Notes: generated by a model from the letters alone, not told the origin. 40,898 nt of DNA from Crocinitomicaceae bacterium (GCA_023262855.1 JALQYQ010000025.1:1-40898); one strand, 5' to 3'. Shown: positions 8,601 through 16,717, counted from the stretch's first letter. Numbers and translations are program-made.

Positions 8601-10142
8601 TTAATCTTGGTAACGGTGTTTCTTTTCGTTGATGTAAATCAAACCAATCAAGAAACTAATTCCAGCAATGATGATTGGATACCACAATCCGCTCAAATAA
8701 AACTCTGCATCGCCGTTGTCTTTCGATTGTGTCACCAAATAGGTTGCAATTGCAGGAAGTAATCCACCGAAGATACCATTTCCAATGTGATACGGCAATG
8801 ACATCGATGTGTAGCGAATTTGAACTGGGAACAACTCAACCAAGAAGGCAGCGATTGGACCGTAAACCATTGTTACGAACAATACTTGAATTAAGACCAT
8901 TAAACCTAACCAAAAGCGATCTGAACTGTTAGCCAACACTGTTTTCTTCGTGTCTATTTTTTCTTTTTTATCAGCTCCAATGATTCGAACTTTTTCTTTT
9001 GTTAAGTGAACTGTTTTTTCTTCGGTGAATTTTGTTCCGTCTGCGTAAACTTTATTTGTAACATAAACAGAATCAATACCTCCACCTTTCGCTGTAACTT
9101 CACTCACAGCTAATGTAGTTTGATCAGTTAATTCTGTTTTGTTCTTCACATTCGTTGTTTCGTACATTGATTTGTAGATAGGTCGATACAAGACAATTGC
9201 GAAAAGCATACCTGCCAACATGATTTTTTTACGTCCAATTTTATCACTCAACCACCCAAATACAACGAAGAATGGTGTTCCGATGAGTAAGGCAATTCCA
9301 AGTAATGTATCCACTTGATTGGAATCAATTCCCATAACCGTTTTTAAGAAGCTCATGGCGTAGAATTGTCCTGTGTACCAAACAACACCTTGTCCCATTG
9401 CAACTCCGAACAATGCTAATAAGACATATTTGAAGTTGTAACGGTTTCCGAAACTTTCTTTCAATGGATTTTTACTCACTTTTCCTTCGTCTTTCGCTTT
9501 TTGGAAGACAGGAGATTCATGCATTTTCTTACGAATCAAGTAAGAAACAAGAACCATTAAAATTGAAACCCAGAAAGGAACACGCCATCCCCAGCTATCG
9601 AACGATTCTTTTGTTAACATTGTTTTCGTAAGCAAAATCACCATCAAGGAAACAAATAAACCAACTGTTGCTGTTGTTTGAATCCAAGAAGTCCAATAAC
9701 CGCGTTGATTTGAAGGTGCGTGTTCTGCCACGTATGTTGCTGCACCACCGTATTCTCCACCAAGTGCTAAACCTTGCAATAAGCGTAGTAATAAAACCAA
9801 AATAGGTGCTAAATACCCTATGGATTCATAACTTGGTATACAACCAATTAAAAAGGTTGCGCCACCCATTAAAAGAAGTGTTACCATGAAGGTGTATTTT
9901 CGTCCGATTAAATCGCCCAATCGTCCGAAGAACAATGCTCCAAATGGTCGAACCACGAAACCAGCAGCAAATGTTGCAAGAGTTGATAAAAATGCTGCGA
10001 CAGGATTGTCAGCAGGGAAGAATTTAGTAGAGATGACTACCGCCAAACTACCAAAAATGTAAAAGTCATACCATTCGATCAGTGTTCCTACTGAAGAAGC
10101 TGAAATGACCTTCCAAATACCTTTAGTTGATTTTTCGCTCAT
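8601..10142 (-). CDS. MFS transporter, metabolite:H+ symporter (MHS) family
   Basis: This 513-residue 12-TM major facilitator has the MHS signatures: SSVGTLIEWYDFYIFG at the N terminus, GRLGDLIGRKYT after TM2, QGLALGGEYGGAATYVAEHAP, and a second WLSDKIGRKK loop. MHS members move dicarboxylates, betaine/proline or shikimate with protons; the substrate cannot be read from the sequence. I chose the ATG at 10142 (MSEKSTKGIWKV) because the helix-1 motif then sits at its usual distance; the longer frame from 10181 adds 13 unrelated residues. One oddity is an 85-residue hydrophilic insertion (about residues 325-408), rich in Lys/Thr/Val, between TM8 and TM9, which makes it longer than the usual 420-450. 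Confidence 0.88.
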   Translation of the reverse strand: MSEKSTKGIWKVISASSVGTLIEWYDFYIFGSLAVVISTKFFPADNPVAAFLSTLATFAAGFVVRPFGALFFGRLGDLIGRKYTFMVTLLLMGGATFLIGCIPSYESIGYLAPILVLLLRLLQGLALGGEYGGAATYVAEHAPSNQRGYWTSWIQTTATVGLFVSLMVILLTKTMLTKESFDSWGWRVPFWVSILMVLVSYLIRKKMHESPVFQKAKDEGKVSKNPLKESFGNRYNFKYVLLALFGVAMGQGVVWYTGQFYAMSFLKTVMGIDSNQVDTLLGIALLIGTPFFVVFGWLSDKIGRKKIMLAGMLFAIVLYRPIYKSMYETTNVKNKTELTDQTTLAVSEVTAKGGGIDSVYVTNKVYADGTKFTEEKTVHLTKEKVRIIGADKKEKIDTKKTVLANSSDRFWLGLMVLIQVLFVTMVYGPIAAFLVELFPVQIRYTSMSLPYHIGNGIFGGLLPAIATYLVTQSKDNGDAEFYLSGLWYPIIIAGISFLIGLIYINEKKHRYQD

Positions 10143-10269
10143 GTGTAATAATAGTTTATAATTTATTAGCTCGTTTATCATTGAACCAAACGTGTTGATT
10201 CACAAGTCAATATTCTAGAATTGTGAGCAAAGAAAAAAAACAACTATATAATTGTGTAAAAAAGTATAG

Positions 10270-10689
10270 TTAATCTTTAAAACGTTCCCATTTTATGAGC
10301 ATGAATTTATCACCAAGCTCAGTGATAATCATACCTGCTCCTGCAAGTTTATCCTTGTCTTTTAGGAATTCGATCAACTCAGAGTGAGTAATGATGCGGT
10401 AGGTAGGATGATGGTAATTATCGTTAAGTCGTTTTACTTTGTAGTGACGAACCCAATTAGAGACAGTGACGTGCGAAACACCTAAAATTCGCTCAATTTC
10501 ACGGTAACTTAGACCTTCCAAATAAAGTTGTAGCGCTTTGGTGATGTAGTAATCATCAATTTTCTTTCCGATTTTATCGACCGTAAAATTGTAATTACAC
10601 GCTTTGCATGTATAGCGTTGTCGTTGGTTTACAATACCACTTTTAATGATTTTGGGGCTGTGACATTTGGGACAATTTTCTATGCGCAT
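10270..10689 (-). CDS. IS1 InsA-like zinc-finger and HTH protein
   Basis: This 139-residue protein has a four-cysteine zinc ribbon (CPKC near residues 6-9, CKAC near 33-36) like the N-terminal InsA module of IS1 transposases, followed by a helix-turn-helix (LSYREIERILGVSHVTVSNWVRH, residues about 59-81). The C-terminal 50 residues (ITHSELIEFLKDKDK... LIKWERFKD) have no DDE residues. I see no transposase catalytic partner, no terminal inverted repeats and no target duplication nearby. It is therefore likely a domesticated, transposon-derived DNA-binding regulator rather than a live IS. It sits divergently from the heme A synthase gene across a 121-bp gap and could act on either gene. The regulatory role is an inference. 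Confidence 0.75.
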   Translation of the reverse strand: MRIENCPKCHSPKIIKSGIVNQRQRYTCKACNYNFTVDKIGKKIDDYYITKALQLYLEGLSYREIERILGVSHVTVSNWVRHYKVKRLNDNYHHPTYRIITHSELIEFLKDKDKLAGAGMIITELGDKFMLIKWERFKD

Positions 10690-10810
10690 ATCCTTAACTA
10701 TTCCAATTTTGCATAAATATAGTATTTTAGCAATATATATGCAAAAAAAAATAGTGCATTTAATTGGCTGTTTATGAACAGAGCTTTGACCAATTCAGTA
10801 ATTTTACACT

Positions 10811-11824
10811 ATGAATTATTCAAAATCCTTCGTACGTTTTAATTGGGTCACGCTTGTCCTGATTTATCTGGTTGTTGTAGCTGGAAGTTTTGTTCGAATC
10901 ACTGGAAGTGGAATGGGATGTCCAGATTGGCCAAAATGTTTTGGACAATGGGTTCCGCCAACTGATGTTAGTGAATTGCCTGCCGATTATAAGGAAATCT
11001 ATTCTGAAAAGCGGGCGAAGAAAATTGAAAAATTCTCTAAGTTCTTATCGAAAATTGGGTTGAAAGCGACGGCAGATCAAATCATGAATGATCCAACATT
11101 GCGTGTGGAGGAATCGTTCAATTGGAAAAGAACGTGGACAGAATATGGGAATCGACTTGTTGGATTTTTGGCAGGAAATTTCATGTTAGCCATGTTCATT
11201 TGGATTTTGATTAAGTACCGTAAACGCAAGTTGGTATTGATTACGCTTTTCAATTTGGTTTTGATGTTTTTGGAAGCGTGGTTTGGATCTATCGTTGTTG
11301 CATCGAATTTAGTTCCGTGGACAATTACAATCCATATGTTCTTAGCGTTGGTAATTATCGGAATTCAGTTGTATGTCATTCGGGAAATAAGTCCAGTTCA
11401 ACAAAAGAAAATTGAATTGAATAAAACGATGAAATGGATGGCTATTGTTGTTTTGTCAATTACGTTTTACCAAATGTTCTTGGGAACACAAGTGCGCGAG
11501 TTTATTGATGAATTAACGAAGGCTGGTTATGGACGCGAGGCTTGGACGGAACATTTGGGTTGGGCTTTCTTGATTCATAGAAGCTTCTCGTGGTTGGTTT
11601 TGGTCTTAATGACATACATGATTTGGAAAAATGAAAAAACGTCAAAATTGACCATTGTTCGAACAGCATATGTAATCTTGGCTTTAGAATTGATTTCAGG
11701 TGTGTTGTTAGCTTATGCGAATATGCCAGGATTGGTGCAGACGAGTCACTTAGTGTTTGCTGCTGTTTTGTTTGGAATATTGACAATGCTTGTTTTCCGT
11801 ATGCGTTCAGCTGCCACAAATTAA
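10811..11824 (+). CDS. ctaA: Heme A synthase, COX15/CtaA family
   Basis: This 337-residue, 8-TM membrane protein converts heme O to heme A for cytochrome oxidases. Seen: the signature VRITGSGMGCPDWPKCFG with the two conserved cysteines Cys37 and Cys43, and three heme-ligand-type histidines in TIHMFLAL, LIHRSFSW and QTSHLVFA. The first-half motif normally written E-x-x-H-R in Bacillus-type enzymes reads EYGNR here, so that histidine is Asn. I believe this is common in Bacteroidota CtaA but cannot verify it. A hydrophilic stretch of about 55 residues (50-105) follows the cysteine loop. No other cytochrome-oxidase assembly gene is adjacent. Confidence 0.92.
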   Translation: MNYSKSFVRFNWVTLVLIYLVVVAGSFVRITGSGMGCPDWPKCFGQWVPPTDVSELPADYKEIYSEKRAKKIEKFSKFLSKIGLKATADQIMNDPTLRVEESFNWKRTWTEYGNRLVGFLAGNFMLAMFIWILIKYRKRKLVLITLFNLVLMFLEAWFGSIVVASNLVPWTITIHMFLALVIIGIQLYVIREISPVQQKKIELNKTMKWMAIVVLSITFYQMFLGTQVREFIDELTKAGYGREAWTEHLGWAFLIHRSFSWLVLVLMTYMIWKNEKTSKLTIVRTAYVILALELISGVLLAYANMPGLVQTSHLVFAAVLFGILTMLVFRMRSAATN

Positions 11825-11836
11825 TTTTAGCGAGTA

Positions 11837-11867
11837 CTTGATTTTTGCAGATGATATACTATATTTG
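11837..11867 (+). promoter_or_regulatory. Putative Bacteroidota promoter for the tRNA
   Basis: CTTG (11837-11840) and TATATTTG (11860-11867) fit the Bacteroidota consensus of a TTG-type -33 element and TAnnTTTG -7 element with 19 bp between them. It follows the ctaA stop and would give a leader of roughly 160 nt before the tRNA that contains the 39-bp repeat pair. Assignment is by consensus only. Confidence 0.5.
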
Positions 11868-11947
11868 CAACCCAATTCAATCGAGAATTGTTTAAGCGAT
11901 TTGTAGAATTTTTAGACTGCTTTCAACTTTTGAAGGTTTCACAAAGT

Positions 11948-12029
11948 GTTTCTGCGCTAACGCTTGAAAATAATCGCAAGCTTCGCACAGGTTTCTGCGC
12001 TAACGCTTGAAAATAATCGCAAGCTTCGC
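11948..12029 (+). repeat. Perfect 39-bp direct repeat before the tRNA
   Basis: Two identical 39-bp copies lie at 11948-11986 and 11991-12029, separated by ACAG. Each contains GCTAACGCTTG and CAAGCTTCGC, which can form an imperfect hairpin around an AATAAT loop. The second copy ends 7 bp before the tRNA. Only two copies exist and the spacer is 4 bp, so it is not a CRISPR. Confidence 0.9.
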
Positions 12030-12036
12030 TTGCTCT

Positions 12037-12110
12037 GGTCCTATAGCTCAGTTGGTTAGAGCACCTGACTCATAATCAGGTGGTCCCTGGTTCGAGCCCA
12101 GGTGGGACCA
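12037..12110 (+). tRNA. tRNA with CAT anticodon (Met elongator or Ile2)
   Basis: This 74-nt cloverleaf has a 7-bp acceptor stem (GGTCCTA/TGGGACC with one G-U), D arm GCTC-N9-GAGC, anticodon arm CCTGA-CTCATAA-TCAGG with CAT at 12071-12073, a TTCGAGC T-loop and discriminator A at 12110. CCA is not encoded. The G1-C72 pair and the anticodon stem without three G-C pairs exclude the initiator. CAT can mean elongator Met, or Ile2 if the C is modified to lysidine; the sequence alone does not settle it. Confidence 0.95.
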
Positions 12111-12113
12111 CAG

Positions 12114-12146
12114 AAAAAAGTCCAACCAAAGCGGTTGGACTTTTTT
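12114..12146 (+). terminator. Intrinsic terminator after the tRNA
   Basis: The perfect 8-bp stem GTCCAACC/GGTTGGAC has an AAAGC loop, flanked by six A residues upstream and six T residues downstream. It starts 4 bp after the tRNA, so it ends that transcript and insulates the beta-glucosidase gene. Confidence 0.93.
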
Positions 12147-12160
12147 CGTTTTCTTGATAG

Positions 12161-12181
12161 ATATTGTACAAATGACAATAT
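12161..12181. promoter_or_regulatory. Operator palindrome 1 (ATATTGT-N7-ACAATAT)
   Basis: This perfect inverted repeat has 7-bp arms and a 7-bp spacer and ends 35 bp before the GH3 start codon. The core TATTGT-N7-ACAATA recurs upstream of the repeat-protein gene and between the divergent GH-A operon and sugar transporter. The shared core, spacing and position in a single sugar locus support a common regulator, most likely the Nudix-like protein encoded directly after GH3. Confidence 0.8.
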
Positions 12182-12216
12182 TTAATTAACTTTCCCCATA
12201 TTTTACTCTTAGAAAA

Positions 12217-14526
12217 ATGAAAAAGTTAATCTTTTTGCTTGTAAGTTGCGTTAGCATTCTATTATTCATCTCGCCAAATAGTTTGTATGCTCAAGGATTT
12301 AATTCATCACTTGACTCGAAAATTGAAGATCAGATTACATCTATTTTAAGCAAACTTTCAATTGAGGAGAAGATCGGTCAAACGTGCCAGATCACCTTGG
12401 ATGCGATTCTTCAAGTTGATGAAAAAGGTTCAGTTATTTACCCTCATAAAATTGACCCTAAAAAATTGAATGAAGCACTTGAAAAATTCAAAATAGGATC
12501 TATTTTAAATGTTAGTTCGCACACCTTGACTTTAAAAGAATGGGAGTATATTTTATCAGAAATCCATTCAACATCAAAGAAAATGAAAAATTCAATTCCC
12601 ATCATTTATGGTATTGATGCCATACACGGAATGAATTATACAGTGGGAGGGACTCTTTTTCCTCAAGAAATAGGACTTGCAGCAACTTGGAATCGGTCGT
12701 TCGCAAAAAGTTTTGGTGAAATAACAGCCTATGAAATGCGTGCATCTGGAATTCCATGGAATTTCTCTCCAGTGCTAGATGTTGCCAGACAGCCGCTTTG
12801 GTCAAGGTCTTTTGAGACATTAGGTGAAGACCCTTTTTTAGCTGCTGAAATGGGGAAAGAATTGATAATTGGCTATCAAGGGAGTGGAACAATTGATGAA
12901 TATCATGGTGCTGCTTGTCTAAAACACTTTGTTGGCTACAGTCAACCGCTTTCTGGACGAGATAGAACTCCTGCTTGGATTCCAGAAAAATACATGCAAG
13001 AATTATTTTTACCGCCATTCAAAGCGGCAATTGATGCCGGAGCAATGACTGTGATGGTTAACAGTGGTGATGTTAATGGTATTCCAGGACACATTAATTC
13101 TTATTTATTGACGGATGTGTTGAAAGGAGAATGGGGATTTAAGGGTTTTGCGGTTTCTGATTGGGAAGATTTTATTATGCTCGAAACTGTTCATTCAGTT
13201 GCCGAAAATGCAGAAGATGCTGTTGTAATGGCATTCAATGCTGGAGTAGATATGAGCATGGTTCCTACAAGTCCAAATTACAAAACCTACTGTGATTTAA
13301 TGTTGAAAGCTGTTCAATCAGGTCGAATTTCTCAAGAGCGTTTGAACGATGCCGTTCGCCGAATCTTGCGTGTAAAGTTGAGTCTTGGGCTATTCGACAA
13401 AGATATGAATCAAGCAAAAAGCTATCCCTTGTTTGGGTCAAATGAATTTAAATTGGCCGCTCTAAAAAGTGCTGAGGAATCAATCACATTGTTGAAAAAT
13501 GAAGAGCAACTCTTACCATTGTCAACGACCAAGAAAATACTTGTTGCTGGTCCAACAGCCAATAACATGATTTATTTAAATGGTGCATGGACTCATACAT
13601 GGCAGGGATACGATTCAATATATAACACTAAAAATGTTGCAACGATTTATTCTGCAATTGAACAAAAGGTTGGAAAAGAAAACTGTCTTTATTCCCAAGG
13701 TGCGGAACTCTACTTTGAGAATGGATATGAAGAATCTCGCTTGACAGATGTATCGGATTTCAGCGAAAAAGCAAACCTGAGTGATGTTATTGTTTTATGT
13801 TTGGGAGAATTACCACAAACAGAAAAACCAGGAGATATTCGCTCATTGAATTTATCTGCAGCTCAAATTGAGTTAGCAAAAATTGCATATTCAACGAATA
13901 AACCAGTAATTCTTGTATTGACTGAAGCACGCCCTCGTATCATTCATTCTATTGTTGATTCAGCTTCGGCGATTGTGCAATGTTATCTTCCTGGTGATTT
14001 TGGTGGAACGGCACTTGCCAACATTCTATTTGGAGATGCAAATCCTTCAGGAAAATTACCTTATACCTATCCAAAATATGACGGTGTAATTGAGTTTTAT
14101 GATCATCCAAAAAGTGTCGACAGATCAAAAAACAATGATTTCAAAGCGTTTGATCCTGAATGGGAGTTTGGTTTTGGACTTAGCTACACGAATTTTGAAT
14201 ATTCGGATTTAAAAGTGAATAGAACCACAATTACTGATAATGAACAATTGCACATTTCTCTTAATGTGAAAAACACAGGCGAATTAAAAGGACAAGCAGT
14301 TGTTCAGATGTTTTTATCGGACAAGGTAAGTTCTTCGGTTCCAGCTGGTAAACGATTGAAAGGATTTGAAAAAATTACATTGGAACCTAATGAATCAAAA
14401 CGTGTCGATTTCACCATTTCAAAAGAAGATCTTATGTTTGCAGACCATAACGGAAAATGGATTTTAGAACCGGGAACTTTTTCAATTGAAATTGGCAGTT
14501 TAGAAACCACATTTGAATTAAAATAA
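12217..14526 (+). CDS. GH3 beta-glucosidase, periplasmic
   Basis: This 769-residue enzyme has a signal peptide (MKKLIFLLVSC... NSLYA, cut before QG; no lipobox at the cleavage site). The glycoside hydrolase family 3 barrel contains IPIIYGIDAIHG, the KHFVGYSQP motif and the nucleophile Asp315 in GFAVSDWEDF. The second alpha/beta domain has LGELPQTEKPGD (Glu531/Glu536, acid-base candidates) and LPYTYPKYDG, and a fibronectin-III-like C-terminal domain begins near residue 655. It should release glucose from the non-reducing ends of beta-gluco-oligosaccharides, most likely in the periplasm because it has no T9SS tail. It is preceded by operator 1 and followed after 11 bp by the Nudix-like regulator, so the two form one transcript. 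Confidence 0.94.
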   Translation: MKKLIFLLVSCVSILLFISPNSLYAQGFNSSLDSKIEDQITSILSKLSIEEKIGQTCQITLDAILQVDEKGSVIYPHKIDPKKLNEALEKFKIGSILNVSSHTLTLKEWEYILSEIHSTSKKMKNSIPIIYGIDAIHGMNYTVGGTLFPQEIGLAATWNRSFAKSFGEITAYEMRASGIPWNFSPVLDVARQPLWSRSFETLGEDPFLAAEMGKELIIGYQGSGTIDEYHGAACLKHFVGYSQPLSGRDRTPAWIPEKYMQELFLPPFKAAIDAGAMTVMVNSGDVNGIPGHINSYLLTDVLKGEWGFKGFAVSDWEDFIMLETVHSVAENAEDAVVMAFNAGVDMSMVPTSPNYKTYCDLMLKAVQSGRISQERLNDAVRRILRVKLSLGLFDKDMNQAKSYPLFGSNEFKLAALKSAEESITLLKNEEQLLPLSTTKKILVAGPTANNMIYLNGAWTHTWQGYDSIYNTKNVATIYSAIEQKVGKENCLYSQGAELYFENGYEESRLTDVSDFSEKANLSDVIVLCLGELPQTEKPGDIRSLNLSAAQIELAKIAYSTNKPVILVLTEARPRIIHSIVDSASAIVQCYLPGDFGGTALANILFGDANPSGKLPYTYPKYDGVIEFYDHPKSVDRSKNNDFKAFDPEWEFGFGLSYTNFEYSDLKVNRTTITDNEQLHISLNVKNTGELKGQAVVQMFLSDKVSSSVPAGKRLKGFEKITLEPNESKRVDFTISKEDLMFADHNGKWILEPGTFSIEIGSLETTFELK

Positions 14527-14537
14527 ACGCTACGAGC

Positions 14538-15233
14538 ATGCAAAATAGTGACTTAAAAAATTTCTTTACCTATTCATTTTCACTTGATTGTGTGATCTTT
14601 GGTTACCAGAATGGAAAAATTCACGTTCTTTTAATTAAACGCTCGATTGAACCATTTGAGAACTATTGGGCAATTCCCGGGGATTTAGTTTATCCAGATG
14701 AGGATCTTCCAGTAGCAGCAGAACGCATACTTTATGATTTAACTCGTTTAAAAAATATTGAACTACATCAAGCACAGACTTTTGGAAACCCAAATCGCCA
14801 TCCGCAAGGACGTGTTATAACTAACGCTTATTTTGCTCTAATTCGTATTGATGAGTTTCAAGCTGAAGCATCTTCTTGGGCAGAGGAAGTACTTTGGGTT
14901 CCAATTGATGAAGTACCAAATTTGGCTTTTGATCATAATTTAATTGTGAATTCAACCTACGAATTACTAAAACAAAAACTTACGTTTGAACCTATTTGTT
15001 TCGACCTTTTACCAGTTCGTTTTACACTGAATGAATTTCAACAACTCTATGAATTTGCATTTGATCAGGAAATGGACAAGGCAAACTTCAGAAAAAAAAT
15101 AAAGTACATTCCACTCATTGCTCATGATGAAAAACAACAAAATGTAAAACACAGACCTGCAAAGTTGTTCTCATTTAATGAAAAGCTCTATCACGAACAA
15201 GTTAAAAAAGGTATTTATCAATTTAGGATGTAG
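14538..15233 (+). CDS. Nudix-fold transcriptional regulator, NrtR/AraR-like
   Basis: In this 231-residue protein, residues 10-150 form a Nudix fold (YWAIPGDLVYPDEDLP) and residues about 155-231 match the winged-helix tail typical of NrtR-family regulators (FDLLPVRFTLNEFQQLYE, KANFRKKIKY, RPAKLFSF). The Nudix catalytic box is ruined: the REUXEE core reads ERILYD (62-67) and the first Glu is Asp54, so hydrolysis is unlikely and the fold probably binds a sugar effector. Related non-catalytic members control sugar genes in Bacteroidota (AraR). It is co-transcribed with GH3 behind operator 1, which suggests autoregulation. The three palindromes in this locus are its probable binding sites; repression relieved by a sugar is the inferred mode. 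Confidence 0.88.
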   Translation: MQNSDLKNFFTYSFSLDCVIFGYQNGKIHVLLIKRSIEPFENYWAIPGDLVYPDEDLPVAAERILYDLTRLKNIELHQAQTFGNPNRHPQGRVITNAYFALIRIDEFQAEASSWAEEVLWVPIDEVPNLAFDHNLIVNSTYELLKQKLTFEPICFDLLPVRFTLNEFQQLYEFAFDQEMDKANFRKKIKYIPLIAHDEKQQNVKHRPAKLFSFNEKLYHEQVKKGIYQFRM

Positions 15234-15278
15234 TGAACATTTTTAAAGTTTAATTGTTTTAACAAGAAATATTTTACC

Positions 15279-15299
15279 TTATTGTATTTTTTACAATAA
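15279..15299. promoter_or_regulatory. Operator palindrome 2 (TTATTGT-N7-ACAATAA)
   Basis: This perfect inverted repeat has 7-bp arms and an A/T spacer of 7 bp, 46 bp before the start of the T9SS repeat protein. A -7-like TATATTAG lies at 15307-15314, so a bound protein would cover the -33 region, consistent with repression. The core is identical to the sites at 12162-12180 and 24972-24990. Confidence 0.8.
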
Positions 15300-15345
15300 T
15301 TTAATTTATATTAGCTACACAATTTAAAACTTTAAATTAAAAACT

Positions 15346-16659
15346 ATGATTCTTAGAAGATTACACAATTTAAAAAGCGCTTTGCTTCTTTTAATTGGAT
15401 GTTGTGCTTTTGGAAGTTCTTTCGCACAAGATTTAATTATTACAACTGAAGTTTGTAATTCTGCAAACGAAGTTAGACTTACGGGACCTTGGTGGGGCTG
15501 GAACCCAGCAGGAGGACCTGTTGCAGTAAATAATGGAAATGGCACTTGGACATTCACGTTGTCACCGGCTCCAACTGCAGATATGGAATATTTATTGGTC
15601 GTTGATGGTGTTCAAGAGAATTTAATATCGGCTATGCAGAACGGTGGAACTTGTGCCCCGGTTACAGACTATTTTAGCTATGCAAATCGTAAATGGTTGA
15701 CTACTGACCCTTTAACAATTTCAAATACTTACGGTCAGTGTACGGCGTGTAATAACTTATTAATTAATGTTGACGTTTGTTCAGCTACAGCTCCTACTTC
15801 AGTAAGAATGACAGGGCCATTTTGGGGTTGGGATCCGAATGCAGGGCCAATCGCTAGTGCAAATCCAGATGGAACGTATACATTCTATTTGAATCCAGCA
15901 CCAACGACTGATATGGAATACTTAATAATTGTAGATGGTGTTCAAGAGAATTTAATTTCAGACATGCAAAACGGAGGTTCATGTGCACCAGTTACAGATT
16001 ATTTTAGTTATGCAAATAGAAAATGGGTTGTTGGATCAGGGGATGTTTCGATTAATTATGACCGTTGTGTACCATGCGATTATCCAGATTTAGTCATAAC
16101 AACAGAAGTATGTGATTCTGCTACACAAGTTAACTTAACAGGTCCAATATGGCAATGGAATCCAGCTTTTGGTCCTCAGGCAGTGGACAATGGTGACGGA
16201 ACATGGACATTTACAATTTCACCAGCACCAACAGATACTCTAGAGTATTTATTGGTAAAAGATGGTGTTATGGAAAATTTAATCTCTGAAATGGCTAATG
16301 GTGGTGGATGTGCACCAATTACGGATTATTCTACTTATGCAAATCGTCAATGGATCATTGGTCAAGGTGCAATCTCTAACACCTATGATCGCTGCAGTCC
16401 TTGTGCATTGGGAGTTGAAGAATTCAGTCAAATGGATGTTGCTATCTATCCGAATCCAACGAATGCGTTCATTACTTTGACAAGTTCAAAAGCAATTGAA
16501 AAAATTGAAGTTTATTCATTAGTTGGTGAATTAGTTCTTTCGACTGAAACAAACAAATTTGTTGTTGAACTAGATATTACTTCATTAGAAGCAGGTTTAT
16601 ATACTGTAAATGTTCATGGAGCAAACGGAATGCAAACTGCACGAATCGTGAAAAATTAA
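15346..16659 (+). CDS. T9SS-exported protein with three Cys-rich glucan-binding-like repeats
   Basis: This 437-residue protein has a signal peptide (cut near SSFA-QD), three tandem ~107-residue repeats (about 29-135, 138-244, 248-353) and a T9SS type A sorting domain (364-437, VAIYPNPTNAFITL). Each repeat has the pattern TGPxWxWNP, NGDGTWTF, PAPT, EYLLVVDGVQENLIS, CAP(V/I)TDY, YANR(K/Q)W and four matched cysteines (for example C37, C103, C132, C135), ending in CxxC. The aromatic WxW and the 'NGDGTWT...YLLVVDG' order resemble CBM20/48-type starch-binding sandwiches, but I cannot name the family. There are no catalytic residues. It lies behind operator 2 and next to a secreted GH16 endoglucanase, so surface capture of beta-glucan is the best inference. 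Confidence 0.85.
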   Translation: MILRRLHNLKSALLLLIGCCAFGSSFAQDLIITTEVCNSANEVRLTGPWWGWNPAGGPVAVNNGNGTWTFTLSPAPTADMEYLLVVDGVQENLISAMQNGGTCAPVTDYFSYANRKWLTTDPLTISNTYGQCTACNNLLINVDVCSATAPTSVRMTGPFWGWDPNAGPIASANPDGTYTFYLNPAPTTDMEYLIIVDGVQENLISDMQNGGSCAPVTDYFSYANRKWVVGSGDVSINYDRCVPCDYPDLVITTEVCDSATQVNLTGPIWQWNPAFGPQAVDNGDGTWTFTISPAPTDTLEYLLVKDGVMENLISEMANGGGCAPITDYSTYANRQWIIGQGAISNTYDRCSPCALGVEEFSQMDVAIYPNPTNAFITLTSSKAIEKIEVYSLVGELVLSTETNKFVVELDITSLEAGLYTVNVHGANGMQTARIVKN

Positions 16660-16678
16660 TTCATAATTAATTACCTTT

Positions 16679-16706
16679 AAGGAGGGCTTTTGCCCTCCTT
16701 TTTTTT
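16679..16706 (+). terminator. Intrinsic terminator between repeat protein and GH16
   Basis: The 9-bp stem AAGGAGGGC/GCCCTCCTT has a TTTT loop followed by eight T residues (16699-16706). It ends only 11 bp before the GH16 start codon, leaving no room for a separate promoter after it, so GH16 expression must depend on read-through or an internal promoter. Confidence 0.9.
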
Positions 16707-16717
16707 ACTCCATAAAA

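Noticed and set aside
10270-10689. Live IS1 insertion sequence
   Set aside because: No InsB/DDE catalytic gene, no terminal inverted repeats and no target duplication seen around it.
11948-12029. CRISPR array
   Set aside because: Only two repeat copies, and the spacer is 4 bp; no cas genes nearby.
12037-12110. Initiator tRNA-fMet
   Set aside because: The acceptor begins with a G-C pair and the anticodon stem CCTGA/TCAGG lacks the three consecutive G-C pairs of initiators.
12602-13018. 138-residue minus-strand frame inside GH3
   Set aside because: Lies wholly within the well-supported GH3 gene in another frame, with His/Gln/Leu-rich composition and no domain.
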